Under the pieces are notes generated by a model. The model saw only the letters and a program-made list of their open reading frames with translations, was not told where the DNA came from and did no database searches. 64,000 nucleotides of DNA from Budorcas taxicolor. Its lineage: Eukaryota > Chordata > Mammalia > Artiodactyla > Bovidae. Position 1 is the stretch's first letter. The number at the start of each line of letters is the position of its first letter. The stretch lies in NCBI RefSeq assembly GCF_023091745.1, contig NC_068920.1, forward strand, positions 121,924,622-121,988,621, in the 5' to 3' direction. Below, piece by piece: positions 20,445-30,821 of the stretch. The position numbers and the translations under genes are program-made.

Positions 20445-21409
20445 ACGCACAGTGTTGTGTCTCTTAAGACTACAGTGGGCTGTCTAGGAGTTGTGGACAA
20501 GTATAATTCTTTAAGAAACAACAACTTTGCAAACTTGTTTAAACTAACTAGAAATATAAGCCTTTTAAAAAAAAGACCAGAATCCTCAAGTTACAGCTGG
20601 AACAGAAGATTCTGGTGTGTCTTGTTTTCTGCTAAATTGCAGGCTTCTGCAATGAACAGGTTTCAAGTTTCACTGCAGCAACTGACTCAAAGTGATTATT
20701 TAGCCTGCAAGAGAGAAAAAAGAGTATAAAGGAACATGATTGAGGTACTGAAAATTGCAATTAAAGAGGCTCATGAAACTTGATCTGTTCCTCCTTTTAA
20801 TCTGGTTGAATAATACATGAACAAGAACATTTAAAATAAAGTTTAAAATTAATGGAAATACTAGAGAAGCAACTATGATTTCATGAGATATTTTTAAAGG
20901 GGTAGTATTTATAATGGCAAAGAAGGGCATGGAGAGAAAGGCTGAAATAAGAAATATATTTTTAACTGAGTAATCATATATATTAGCATTTAATGACAAA
21001 CAACAATATCAAATTTCAGGTGATTAGAACCCAAGAACTTGGTGGGCTCATGCTGAAGATTCTGCTGTATCTATAATAGCTATTGCAAGGTTGGAGGCAA
21101 ATCAGCATGGTGAGTGAAGTGGCCAATATATCAGATCTGTTCAGAGGATAATGATGGTGGTGGCGGGAGCTGGTGTATTCATAGCTACTTCCTCATTATT
21201 TGAAAAAGAATTTCTCATAGTTTCTTTTTGTTTTATTTTTCTTCATCTCTTGGATTACCTCCCTGGGCCTCTGCCTACCTGCCCCAAATCTGCAAATACA
21301 CATTCTACCTCTTCTTTGAATAAACTTTTAAAAATGCAGTTTATCCCAGAAAGTGATTTTTGAGCTCACTACTATGAAAAAGCGAGATTCTTCTCTTTAT
21401 CTTTCCTCT
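20445..21409. other. Unique-looking spacer
   Basis: No gene or repeat recognised. Confidence 0.4.
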
Positions 21410-21419
21410 ATACCACTTA
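21410..21419. repeat. Target-site duplication, left copy of Bov-tA
   Basis: ATACCACTTA, identical to 21639-21648. Confidence 0.8.
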
Positions 21420-21638
21420 CGGGAGGCAAGTCTGGCTCAGAGGTTAAAGCTTCTGCCTGCAATGCGGGAGACCTGGGTTCGATCCCTGGGTTGGACAGAT
21501 CCCCTGGAGAAGGAAATGGCAACACACTCCAGTATTCTTGCCTGGAGAATCCCATGGACGGAGAAGCTTGGTGGGCTACAGTCCATGGGATCGCAAAGAG
21601 TCAGACATGACTGAGGGACTTCACTCACTCCCTCACTC
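21420..21638 (+). mobile_element. Bov-tA SINE, well preserved
   Basis: Close to consensus. The B-box-like GGTTCGATCC is intact, the Bov-A body is complete, and the tail has a short CACTC repeat. Exact 10-bp duplications flank it, so it is a fairly recent insertion. Confidence 0.93.
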
Positions 21639-21648
21639 ATACCACTTA
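21639..21648. repeat. Target-site duplication, right copy of Bov-tA
   Basis: ATACCACTTA, paired with 21410-21419. Confidence 0.8.
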
Positions 21649-21754
21649 TGAGGCATTAGTCATTTTCTGCCTTTTAATATGGACACATATTATGAGGCTT
21701 GTTTCCTATACTAGACATTAAGCATAAGATTCATCTCTCTATTCTCTATCACTT

Positions 21755-21820
21755 CTTTCATACATATATTATATACATATATAACACACACATATATATA
21801 AACACATTATATATATAAAG
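21755..21820. repeat. AT/AC-rich simple sequence
   Basis: Interrupted ATAT and ACAC runs. Confidence 0.8.
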
Positions 21821-22103
21821 ACACCAACAAAAATTTCTGAATAATTATACATTTGTATTTAACAAATGGAATAGGAGAGATGGAGTTGCATTGATGTAAC
21901 TTTGTCTTATCCAAATTCTCTTTGACTCATGTCTCATCTTCTCAAAGGCTAAAGATGTAGTTCTTAGGACTTCATAGGCTAAGCATTATCAGTGTTAAGA
22001 CAACATGATATCATCTGAACTGTTTGATAAGGCTGGTAGGTCAATAAAGGCATTGTTAACAATTTTGATTAATGCATGGGATTTTTTAATGTTGATTATT
22101 AGT

Positions 22104-22169
22104 GTTCCTATAGTTAAGATGCGATGATGATTTTATAAGTTATTGGCTATTATATTGCCTGTAAGAATA
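22104..22169 (+). pseudogene. Mitochondrial tRNA-Glu pseudogene within the NUMT
   Basis: GTTCCTATAGTTAAGA... to GTAAGAATA stands immediately before the ND6-like ATG. This is the position and length (66 nt here, near 69 in mammals) of mt tRNA-Glu. Stems are degraded. Confidence 0.7.
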
Positions 22170-22318
22170 ATGATGACATACATTGTATTTGTTTTGAGTA
22201 CTATTTTGGTAGTTTTTTTTTTTCAGGTTTTTCTTTAAATCCTTCACAAATTTATGGTGGGTTTGGGCTAATTGAGTGGTTGTGGTATTGTAATAAATTT
22301 TGGTGTATCATTTTCTGC
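22170..22318 (+). pseudogene. ND6 5' fragment within the NUMT
   Basis: The first residues MMTYIVFVLS follow the ND6 N-terminus. The frame changes in the T run at 22212-22223, then an IYGGFGLI-like stretch follows. It is truncated near 22318 and not expressed as a mitochondrial protein. Confidence 0.75.
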
Positions 22319-22460
22319 TTTTAAAAAAAGGCAACATATGATAGATATGTTTCAGAATCTCTATGTGAATTAATTTTATCAATTTAATTATATTTTAATG
22401 CCAGAGGGGTCTTGCGATTTAAAGGAACCATTAGAGTATCCTTTTGAAGTACTCAGCACC

Positions 22461-22761
22461 CAGTCAATTGTAAAGGAAATCAGTCCTGAATATTCATTGG
22501 AAGGACTGATGCTGAAACTAAAACTCCAATACTTTGGCCACCTGATGTAAAGAACTGTCTCATTGGAAAAGACCCTGATGCTGGGAAAGATTGAAGGCAG
22601 GAGGAGAAGGAGACAACGAGGATGAGATGGTTGAATGGCATCACCGACTTGATGGACATAAATTAGAGCAAGCTCCGGGAGTTGGTGATGGACAGGGAAG
22701 CTGGGCGTGCTCTAGTCTATGGGGTCGCAAAGAGTCGGACTGAGCGACTGAACTGAACTGA
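22461..22761 (+). mobile_element. BovB 3' end fragment
   Basis: About 300 bp from CAGTCAATTGTAAAGG to GACTGAACTGAACTGA, of the older SPEYSLEGL-type lineage like copy C. The C-terminal frame is broken by several stops. Confidence 0.92.
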
Positions 22762-23848
22762 ATGTATTTTCTTATAATCTGAACACATGGAGATGGGTTT
22801 GTTTTTTTTTTTTACTGTTTATGTACAATAAAAGTCACTGTTTTTGGTGCATAGCATTATATGTTTTGACAAACATAAAGAGTCACATAATCAAGACACA
22901 GAACACTGCCATCACTCAAAAAAATCCCTAAGGCTGTCAGTCTATCCCCTCACCACAAGCCCTTGACAGCCACTGACCTGTTCTCTATCCTTATATAAAT
23001 GGAATCAGATAATGTATAGCCTCCTAAGTCTGGCATCTTTAACTCAGTATAATGCATTTGAGATTCATCCATATTGCTGGCATTTCAATAATTTATATCT
23101 TTTAATTGCTGAGCACTAGATCATTGAAAAAGGAAGAGAGTTCCAGAAAAACATCTATTTCTGGTTTATTGACTATGCCAAAGCCTTTGACTGTATGGGT
23201 CACAATAAACTGCAGAAAATTCTTCAAGAGATGGAAATACCAGACCACCTGACTGCCTCATGAGAAACCTGTATGCAGATCAGGAAGCAACAGTTAGAAC
23301 TGGACATGGAACAACAGACTGGTTCCAAATAGGAAAAAGAGTACGTCGAGACTGTATATTGTCACCCTGCTTATTTAACTTATATGCAGAGTACATCATG
23401 AGAAACGCTGGGCTGGAGGAAGCACAAGCTGGAATCAAGATTGCCGGGAGAAATATCAATAACCTCAGATATGCAGATGACACCACCCTTATGGCAGAAA
23501 GTGAAGAGGAACTAAAAAGCCTCTTGATGAGGGTGAAAGAGAAGAGTGAAAAAGTTGGCTTAAAGCTTAACATTCAGAAAACTAAGATCATGGCATCCGG
23601 TCCCATCACTTCATGGGAAATAGATGGGGAAACAGTGGAAACAGTGTCAGACTTTATTTTGGGGGGCTCCAAAATCACTGCAGATGGTGATTAAACTGCA
23701 GCCATGAAATTAAAAGATGCTTACTCCTTGAAAGGAAAGTTATGACCAACCTAGATAGCATTACTTTGCCAACAAAGGTCCATCTAGTCAAGGCTATGGT
23801 TTTTCCAGAGTCATGTATGGATGTGAGAGTTGGACTATAAAGAGAACT

Positions 23849-23860
23849 GAGTGCTGAAGA
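23849..23860. repeat. Target-site duplication, left copy of Bov-A2
   Basis: GAGTGCTGAAGA, identical to 24138-24149. Confidence 0.85.
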
Positions 23861-24137
23861 TGGAGAAGGAAATGGCAACCCACTCCAGTACTCTTGCCTG
23901 GAAAACCCCATGGGCAGAGGAGCCTGGTAGGCTGCAGTCCATGGGGTCGCTATGAGTCAGACATGACTGAGCGACTTCACTTTCACTTTTCACTTTCCTG
24001 CATTGGAGAAGGAAATGGCAACCCACTCCAGTGTTCTTGCCTGGAGAATCCCAGGGACGGAGGAGCCTGGTGGGCTGCCGTCTATGGGGTTGCACAGAGT
24101 CGGACACGACTGAAGCGACTTAGCAGCAGCAGCAGCA
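23861..24137 (+). mobile_element. Bov-A2 SINE (dimeric)
   Basis: Two Bov-A units joined by the TTCACTTTCACTTTTCACTTTC linker, ending in an (AGC)n tail. A perfect 12-bp duplication of BovB sequence flanks it, so it is younger than BovB G. Confidence 0.93.
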
Positions 24138-24149
24138 GAGTGCTGAAGA
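24138..24149. repeat. Target-site duplication, right copy of Bov-A2
   Basis: GAGTGCTGAAGA, paired with 23849-23860. The leading G may belong to the AGC tail. Confidence 0.85.
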
Positions 24150-24783
24150 ATTGATGCTTTTGAACTGCGGTGTTGGAGAAGACTCTTGAGAGTCCCTGGG
24201 ACCGCAAGAAGATCCTACCAGTCCATTCTAAAGGAAATCAGTCCTGAGTGTTCATTGGAAGGACTGATGTTGAAGCTGAAACTCCAATACTTTGGCCACC
24301 TGATGTGATGAGCTGACTCATTGGAAAAGACCCTGATGCTGGGAAAGATTGAGGGCAGGAGGAGAAGGGGACGACAGAGGATGAGATGGTTGGATGGTAT
24401 CACCAACTCAATGGACATGGGTTTTGGTGGACTCCGGCAGCTGATGATGGATAGGGAGGCCTGGCGTGCTGCGGTTCATGGGATCTCAAAGAGTCAGACA
24501 TGATTGAGCTACTGAACTGAACTGAACTGAACTGATTCCATGGAACAGAGGTATAACACTTGAAGGATATTGGGTTATTTCTAGATTTTTCCTATTATGA
24601 ATATATCTGTTATAAATATTCACATACAAATTTTTTTGTAAATGTATAGTTTCATTTCTTGGGTATATACCTAGGAGTGGGATTATTTGGTCATAAGTTA
24701 AGTGTGTAGCTTCATGAAAACTGCTAACTTGTTTCCAATTTTTTTTCAGAATTTTTCATCCCCATTAACTATGTATGAGAATT

Positions 24784-24795
24784 GCTCTGTATCCT
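24784..24795. repeat. Target-site duplication, left copy of minus-strand Bov-A2
   Basis: GCTCTGTATCCT, identical to 25075-25086. Confidence 0.85.
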
Positions 24796-25074
24796 GCTGC
24801 TGCTGCTGCTGCTAAGTCCCTTCAGTCGTGTCCGACTCTGTGTGACCTCATAGACGGCAGCCCACTAGGCTCCCCCGTCCCTGGGATTCTCCAGGCAAGA
24901 ACACTGGAGTGGGTTGCCATTTCCTTCTTCAATGCATGAAAGTGAAAAGTGAAAGTGAAGTCGCACAGTCGTGTCCCACTCTTAGTGACCCCATGGACTG
25001 CAGCCCACCAGATTCCTCCATCCATGGGATTTTCCAGGCAAGATTACTGGAGCAGGGTGCCATTGCCTTCTCTG
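24796..25074 (-). mobile_element. Bov-A2 SINE (dimeric)
   Basis: A complete minus-strand dimer with a (GCT)n tail at the left and the GAAAGTGAAAAGTGAAAGTG-type linker in the middle. A perfect 12-bp duplication flanks it. Confidence 0.94.
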
Positions 25075-25086
25075 GCTCTGTATCCT
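25075..25086. repeat. Target-site duplication, right copy of minus-strand Bov-A2
   Basis: GCTCTGTATCCT, paired with 24784-24795. Confidence 0.85.
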
Positions 25087-25320
25087 AGCACTTGGTATAA
25101 GTTTTGTTTTTAGAAGACATTCTAATGAGTGGATAGTGGTAGCTCATTATGGTTTTAATTTGTTATTTCCCTAAGGACCAAAGATTTTGTGCATCTTTTC
25201 ATGTTAACACATTTGCTATGTTAACACCCTTATTTGCTATCTATCCTCTTTGGTGAAATATACGTTGAAATCTTTTTTCCTGTTAAAAAATTGAGGAGTT
25301 TGTTTCATATAACTTATCTT

Positions 25321-25790
25321 TATTTTAATAATTTTTAAAAATCACATAATTAATTAATTAGAAAAAGAAATCAACCATGAATCCATAATAGGAGATAACT
25401 ATTTTTAAATATTGGTATATGTACTTTCCATCTATTTTTGTTAATATGGGTTTACCTTGAATCTCCAGCCTTAAATATGTAAACAAGGTCAGCAAGTAGT
25501 AAGTCAAATGTTACTCAGATCCATTTCTATACCTTGCTTACAAAATGTTTAAGAGAATGGAGGATTCTTCCATGGAAAAATGAAATAGCCTCAGAAAAAG
25601 ATATTTTCACACACTGGCATAGGTAACTGGCCAATAAAAAAGGTTAGTGTACCAGCTGATCATGCTAAGAGAAGCCTGTCATTTGACCTGCTCCCTTCAC
25701 CTCAGCAAGTGCTTTCAAATAACTTTTTTAGTTGATCTTGTCACTTAAAAGAACAGAGATCTAAGAGTCACTAGACAATTAAGAAAAGCC
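25321..25790. other. Spacer
   Basis: No further element clearly recognised. Confidence 0.35.
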
Positions 25791-25908
25791 GTGGGGGACT
25801 TCCCTGGCAGTGCACTCCCAGCTTCCAATGCAGGGGACATGGGTTCGATCCCTGGGTGGGGAACCCAGATCCCACATGCTGCAGAGTGCAACCAAAAAAT
25901 TAAAAAGT
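25791..25908 (+). mobile_element. CHR-type tRNA-derived SINE
   Basis: GGGACTTCCCTGGCAGTGCA...ATGGGTTCGATCCCTGG...CCCACATGCTGCAGAGTGCAACC with an A-rich end is the cetartiodactyl CHR form, lacking the Bov-A body. AAAGCC stands on both sides (25785-25790 and 25909-25914), possibly the duplication. Confidence 0.8.
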
Positions 25909-26201
25909 AAAGCCTTGAAATATTGCTCAGCCATAAAAAAGAATGAAATAATGCCACTTGCAACAACACAGATGGACCTAGAGATTATCAGAATAAGTAA
26001 ATCAGACAGAGAAAGACAAATACCATATACCACTTATATGTGGAATCTAAAAAATGAGACAAATAAACCTATTTACAAAACAGAAACAGACTCAGAAAAC
26101 AAATTTAGGATTGCCAAAGGGGAAAGATAGGGGAAGGGGTAAATTAGGAGGTTGGGATTAACATATTCACAATACTACATATAAAATAAATAATTAACAA
26201 T

Positions 26202-27880
26202 GAAATTAGAGATACCAAGGGAACATTTCATGCAAAGATGGGCTCGATAAAGGACAGAAATGGTATGGACCTAACAGAAGCAGAAGATATTAAGAAGAGG
26301 TGGCGAGAATACACAGAAGAACTGTACAAAAAAGATCTTCATGACCCAGATAATCATGATGGTGTGATCACTAATCTAGAGCCAGACATCCTGGAATGTG
26401 AAGTCAAGTGGGCCTTAGAAATCATCACGACGAACAAACCTAGTGGAGGTGATGGAATTCCAGTTGAGCTGTTTCAAATCCTGAAAGATGATGCTGTGAA
26501 AGTGCTGTACTCAATATGTCAGCAAATTTGGAAAACTCAGCAGTGGCCACAGGACTGGAAAAGGGCAGTTTTCATTCCAATCCCAAAGAAAGGCAATGCC
26601 AAAGAATGCTCAAACTATTGCACAATTGCACTCATCTCACATGCTAGTAAAGTAATGCTCAAAATTCTCCAAGCCAGGCTTCAGCAATATGTGAACCGTG
26701 AACTCCCTGATGTTCAAGCTGGTTTTAGAAAAGGCAGAGGAACAGAGATCAAATTGCCAACATCCACTGGATCATGGAAAAAGCAAGAGAGTTCCAGAAA
26801 AACATCTATTTCTGCTTTATTGACTATGCCAAAGTCAATAAACTGTGTGGATCACAATAAACTGTGGAAAATTCTGAAAGAGATGGGAATACCAGACCAC
26901 CTGACCCGCCTCTTGAGAAATCTGTATGCAGGTCAGGAAGCAGCAGTTAGAACTGGACATGAAACAACAGACTGGTTCCAAATAGGAAAAGAATTATGTC
27001 AAGGCTGTATATTGTCACCCTGCTTATTTAACTTATAAGCAGGGTCCATCATGAGAAACGCTGGCCTGGAAGAAACAAGCTGGAATCAAGATTGCCGGGA
27101 GAAATATCAATAACCTCAGATATGCAGATGACACCACCCTTATGGCAGAAAGTGAAGAGGAACTAAAAAGCCTCTTGATGAAAGTGAAAGTGCAGAGTGA
27201 AAAAGTTGGCTTAGAGCTCAACATTCAGAAAACAAAGATTATGGCATCTGGTCCCATCACTTCATGGGAAATACATGGGAAACAGTGGAAACAGTGTCAG
27301 ACTTTATTTTTTTGGGCTCCAAAATCACTGGAGATGGTGATTGCAGCCATGAAATTAAAAGACGCTTACTCCTTGGAAGGAAAGTTATGACCAACCTAGA
27401 TAGTGTATTCAAAAGCAGAGACATCACTTTGCCAACTAAGGTGGTCTTTCCAGTGGTCATGTATGGATGTGAGAGTTGGACTGTGAAGAAAGCTGAGTGC
27501 TGAAGAATTCATGCCTTTGAACTGTGGTGTTGGAGAAGACTCTTGAGAGTCCCTTGGACTACAAGGAGATCCAACCAGTCCATTCTGAAGGAGATCAACC
27601 CTGGGATATCCTTGGAAGGAATGATGCTAAAGCTGAAACTCCAGTCCTTTGGCCACCTCGTGCGAAGAGTTGACTCATTGGAAAAGACTCTGATGCTGGG
27701 AGGGATTGGGGGCAGGAGGAGAAGGGGACGACAGTGGATGAGATGACTGGATGGCATCACTGACTCGATGGACATGAGTCTGAGTGAACTCCTGGAGTTG
27801 GTGATGGGCAGGGAGGCCTGGCGTGCTGCGATTCATGGGGTCGCAAAGAGTCAGACATGACTGAGCGACTGAACTGAACT
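26202..27880 (+). mobile_element. BovB LINE copy H
   Basis: A plus-strand BovB from the linker (AAATTAGAGATACCAAGGG) to the tail GACTGAACTGAACT. It covers the whole RT, is 5'-truncated before the endonuclease, and lies inside an L1 3' UTR. No duplication is visible, and a few L1 bases are missing at the joint. Confidence 0.94.
26238..27038 (+). pseudogene. BovB RT N-terminal fragment with compensating frameshifts
   Basis: 266 codons open, from MGSIKDRNGMDLTEAEDIK through the RT fingers into motif B (GKELCQG) and FNL, ending at TAA near 27036. A lost C in GGAACAGAGATC shifts the frame, so the segment carrying motif A is read out of frame (LPTSTGSWKKQESS). An insertion near CAAAGTCAATAAACTG restores it. 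Motif A is therefore missing from the product although the frame stays open. YADD lies in another frame (27120-27135). Confidence 0.85.
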
Positions 27881-27960
27881 ATATAGCACAGGGAAGTCTA
27901 CTCAATACCCTGTAATAACATATATGGAAAAGAATCTGCAAAGGAATAGATAATATGTAT

Positions 27961-28171
27961 GTGGTGGTGGTTGAGTCAAGAAGTCCTCTTGGACTCTTGC
28001 AACCCCATGGACTTTCTGTAGCCTCCCAGGCTCCTCTGTCTGTGGGATTTCCCAGATAAGAATACTGGAACGAGTTCCTATTTCCTTCTCCAAGGGATCC
28101 TCCCAACTCAGAAATCAAACATGTGTCTCCTGCATTGCAGGCAAATTCTTTACCACTGAGCAACCAGGAAA
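27961..28171 (-). mobile_element. Bov-tA SINE
   Basis: A minus-strand SINE with a (GTG)n-like tail at the left, the Bov-A body, and a diverged head at the right (GAGCAACCAGGAAAC on the plus strand). Older than the 21420 copy. Confidence 0.88.
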
Positions 28172-28319
28172 CTAAACCACTTTGCTGCACACCTGAAGCT
28201 AACACAACACTGTAAATCAGCTGTGCTCCAATATAAATAAATATTTTTTAAAAAGCTCACAACATCAGAGACAACTAAAAAAGGAACTTGGAGAAAACAA
28301 ACTTGATACAGGATGCAGA

Positions 28320-29010
28320 AAAAAAAATCTTTAAAAAAATAATTTGAAAATTAAAAATCTGATCACTGAAAAGTCCCAAAGAAGTTTAGGAGAATATTGA
28401 AGACAAAGAAGACAGAGAGATAGAAAGGAGGAGAAAAATGGAAAAGACTTAAAAAATCAAACAGAAATTCCATTGTTTAGAGTTTCAGTTCCAGGAGCAC
28501 AGAACAAAAATGAAGGAGGAAAATTATAAAATTATAAATGAAAAAAAAATTATAAATGAAATCCTAGAAAATTTATTTAATGTGAAGAACATGAATCTCC
28601 AGGTTGAAATATCCAACCCAAAGATTGAGAAAAGGCCTGTAGCAAGGAGATGATGATGAAATATTAGTGCACTGAAAATATAAATCTTAAGAGCTTCCAA
28701 AGAGGGTAAAGACGATTGTATCAACAGTATCACTCAGTTTTGGAATGACAATGGAATATTATCTTCAACATTCTGAAGTGAAATTTTGTTTAGCTAAGAT
28801 TTTATATCCAACAAATATAGTGTGAGGATAGAAGAAAGACATTTTCAGAGATTCAAATTTTCAAAAATTTATGTCTTATATACCCTTTCCAAAGAGATTA
28901 CTATTTCAGAGCTATAACAGAGTCAACTAAGAAAGATGACAAGCAGCCCAGAAAATGAAAGTGCTAACCCAGAGGATGGTGAGAGAAGTCCTAGAATGAC
29001 AACCATACCT
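28320..29010 (+). mobile_element. Old L1-lineage fragment (L1M/HAL1-like)
   Basis: AATGGAATATTATCTTCAACATTCTG, TTATATCCAACAAATATAGTGTGAGG and AGAAAGACATTTTCAGAGATTC follow a familiar old L1 segment in order. It is diverged and the edges are uncertain. Confidence 0.5.
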
Positions 29011-29262
29011 CAAAGCCTAGGGTTCATTCAGTCTTGATTTGATCAAGAGGAGAGGGGATTTTTTTTCTTTTTTGAGGAAAAAAAAATGGAACTGTTAGAA
29101 TGATGATTTTGTGTGTGGAGACTTGAAAAAATATTTTAAAAATATTGCTGGCCATTTGAGACTCGAAAATGTTTATATATATAGTCATAATTATGTAAAT
29201 TCTTATTACTGAATTAATCAAAATATTTTTGCCTGTGACATTTTTGCCAAGAAGTCTTGCCA

Positions 29263-29276
29263 TGTGACCTTTAAAG
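29263..29276. repeat. Target-site duplication, left copy of Bov-tA
   Basis: TGTGACCTTTAAAG, one mismatch to TGTGACATTTAAAG at 29466-29479. Confidence 0.8.
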
Positions 29277-29465
29277 TGAAAGTCACTCAGTTGGATACAA
29301 CTCTTTGTGACCCCATGGACTGCACAGTCCGTAGAATTTTCCAGGCCAGAATACTAGAGTAGGTAGCTGGTCCCTTCCCCAGGGGATCTTCCCAAGCCAG
29401 GGATAGAATCCAGGTTTCCCACATTACAGACGGATTCTTTACCAGCCGAGCCACCAGGGAAGCCC
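29277..29465 (-). mobile_element. Bov-tA SINE
   Basis: A minus-strand SINE with the tail GTGAAAGTCACTCAG at the left and its head at the right (GCCACCAGGGAAGCC). A 14-bp duplication with one mismatch flanks it. Confidence 0.92.
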
Positions 29466-29479
29466 TGTGACATTTAAAG
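29466..29479. repeat. Target-site duplication, right copy of Bov-tA
   Basis: TGTGACATTTAAAG, paired with 29263-29276. Confidence 0.8.
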
Positions 29480-29931
29480 ATTATCATAAAGATATAGTGG
29501 GAGAAGGTAGGGAAGGGAAGTGGAGGTTGAATAAAAGAGGTAAATTCTCAACCACCATAACAGGCCGTCAAAAGACAATATCTTAAACTGATAAATCAAG
29601 AAACAGCTGAGTGAGCAAATTACTAAAGCACAAAGAGAGAAGTAATAGATAAAATAGTTAGACATTGAAAGTGGCAGCCTCTTAAGGGCAATACGGACAA
29701 GAGATGGAGCAGAGATCCATATGTACCACCAGATACGTCTTAAAAGAATTCATTTCTTTTTAGAACCATATGATCTTCCAATCTTTCTTCTTTCAGACCT
29801 TGCTCAGTTGGCCAACCCTTTGTCACTGCTCGTGACTCTATGTCTATTCTAACCCCCAGCCACTTCTCTTTCCACCAAAGCTAATGAGTACAATGAGATA
29901 ACTGTTTATTAAAGCACCTCATTAGTGGTTC

Positions 29932-30058
29932 TCCATGCTGAGGCTATATATCTCAGGACAATTAAATAAAAATTTCTGGGAGTGGAACCCAGACATCAGT
30001 GTTTCTTTAAGGGTTTTCAGGTGGTTCCACTGTTCATCTGAGGTTAAGAACCATAGCT
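29932..30058 (+). mobile_element. MER5-like hAT DNA transposon remnant
   Basis: TTAGTGGTTCTCCATGCTGAGGC to GAGGTTAAGAACCATAGCTC follows the outline of the short non-autonomous hAT element MER5, with inverted-repeat-like ends (AGTGGTTCTC and GAACCA). Confidence 0.6.
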
Positions 30059-30088
30059 CGGTTTAGCTTTCTTCTAAAACTTGAAAGA

Positions 30089-30215
30089 TAGTGGCTCTCA
30101 AACTTTGTTGTGCATTAGAATAAACTTGTAAGTACAGATTCTTAAGCTCCAAACCCTCAGATTCTGATTCAGAGAACTGAATTAAGAGCCAAATCTTTGG
30201 ATGTTTTAAGTCCTC
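30089..30215 (+). mobile_element. MER5-like remnant, second copy
   Basis: AGTGGCTCTCAAACTTTGTTGTGCATTAG...CAGATTCTTAAGCTCCAAACCCTCAGATTCTGATTCAG is the recognisable MER5 left half. The right part is decayed. Confidence 0.65.
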
Positions 30216-30699
30216 AAGAGGGAAGTAGATACAAGTCAACCAAACAGGTAAATCTGACAGTCTCTGATATAAGTAAGTGAGGTTTCTTGCTTTCAAGTAG
30301 CTTAAATCTCATAGAGAAGCAAGTTATTTTCATTGGTGGCAGGAAGAACTTTAGCAGAGTGTTGAAATCATCTCTAGAGGATTTTAGAAATCAAATAATT
30401 GATTATCTGCTACTACGACTTAATCTGTATTTGAAAAATAAACGGGTCTGAATTACTGTGAGACACTAAATAAGCTTATATATCAAGCTCTACAAAATAT
30501 ATTTGACTTTTTAAAAAGCCAGTTAAAATACTGTTGAGAATGCTTTCAAAAGAAGCCCCCAATTTAAAATTACAACAGCTCTTTACTGTCTTTAGATTCA
30601 TATTCTTAAATATTCACGGTGGGCTCTCCTTTCTGCTTAAGCCCATAGACAATTGGCCACAGCAATTTTCACTGTCAAGGGCACTGCTTCGCCAACTTA

Positions 30700-30821
30700 A
30701 TGTGCAAAGAATCATCTGGAGCTCTTGTTAAACAACAGGTTCAGATTCCGTAGGTCTGGGCCTCTGCATTTCCTTCATCCCAGGTGAAGCGGATGTAACT
30801 GTCTAGGAACCACAGTCTGAG
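30700..30821 (+). mobile_element. MER5-like remnant, third copy
   Basis: ATGTGCAAAGAATCATCTGGAGCTCTTGTTAAACAACAGGTTCAGATTCC...CCCAGGTGAAGCGGATGTAACTG matches the MER5 middle and right part. Confidence 0.65.

Larger units (their letters stand above)
22021..22320 (+). pseudogene. NUMT: nuclear copy of mitochondrial cytb start, tRNA-Glu and ND6 start
   Basis: A mitochondrial segment transferred to the nucleus. Reading plus: 22021-22100 resembles the reverse complement of the first codons of cytochrome b (GGTCAATAAAGGCATTG, then AATGTTGATTAT at the start codon). 22104-22169 resembles mitochondrial tRNA-Glu. 22170 onward begins ATGATGACATACATTGTATT and translates as an ND6 start (MMTYIVFVLS, later a GFS.NPSQIYGG stretch after a T-run frameshift), fading near 22318. 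This gene order and these strands are exactly those of vertebrate mtDNA. Divergence and the frameshift show it is old and non-functional. The left edge may reach slightly before 22021. Confidence 0.8.
23118..24535 (+). mobile_element. BovB LINE copy G, carrying a Bov-A2
   Basis: Begins GATCATTGAAAAAGG in the RT domain and ends with (ACTGA)n near 24535. The RT frame 23260-23694 keeps motif B (GKRVRRD, degraded) and YADD. Small indels follow near 23690 and 23760. A Bov-A2 with a perfect duplication interrupts it at 23861-24137, after the KKAE-type segment. Confidence 0.92.
22800..25320 (-). mobile_element. Old L1 (3' region), interrupted by BovB G and a Bov-A2
   Basis: The pieces 22800-23117, 24536-24783 and 25087-25320 read in order as the antisense of an old L1 3' region. 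Landmarks are TTTAACTCAGTATAATGCATTTGAGATTCATCC, then TTCTTGGGTATATACCTAGGAGTGGG, then TCTTTGGTGAAATATACGTTG. BovB G lies in the first gap and a Bov-A2 in the second. Confidence 0.75.
25915..28254 (+). mobile_element. L1 3' UTR, split by BovB H and a Bov-tA
   Basis: 25915-26201, 27881-27960 and 28172-28254 read in order as an L1 3' end: GCAACAACACAGATGGACCTAG, CTTATATGTGGAATCTAAAAAATG, then TATAGCACAGGGAAGTCTAC, then GAAGCTAACACAACACTGTAAATC with an AATAAA-bearing A-rich end. BovB H and a Bov-tA fill the two gaps. Confidence 0.85.

Noticed and set aside
22104..22169. The tRNA-Glu-like segment considered as a functional nuclear tRNA.
   Set aside because: It is of mitochondrial type, degraded, and embedded in other mitochondrial sequence.
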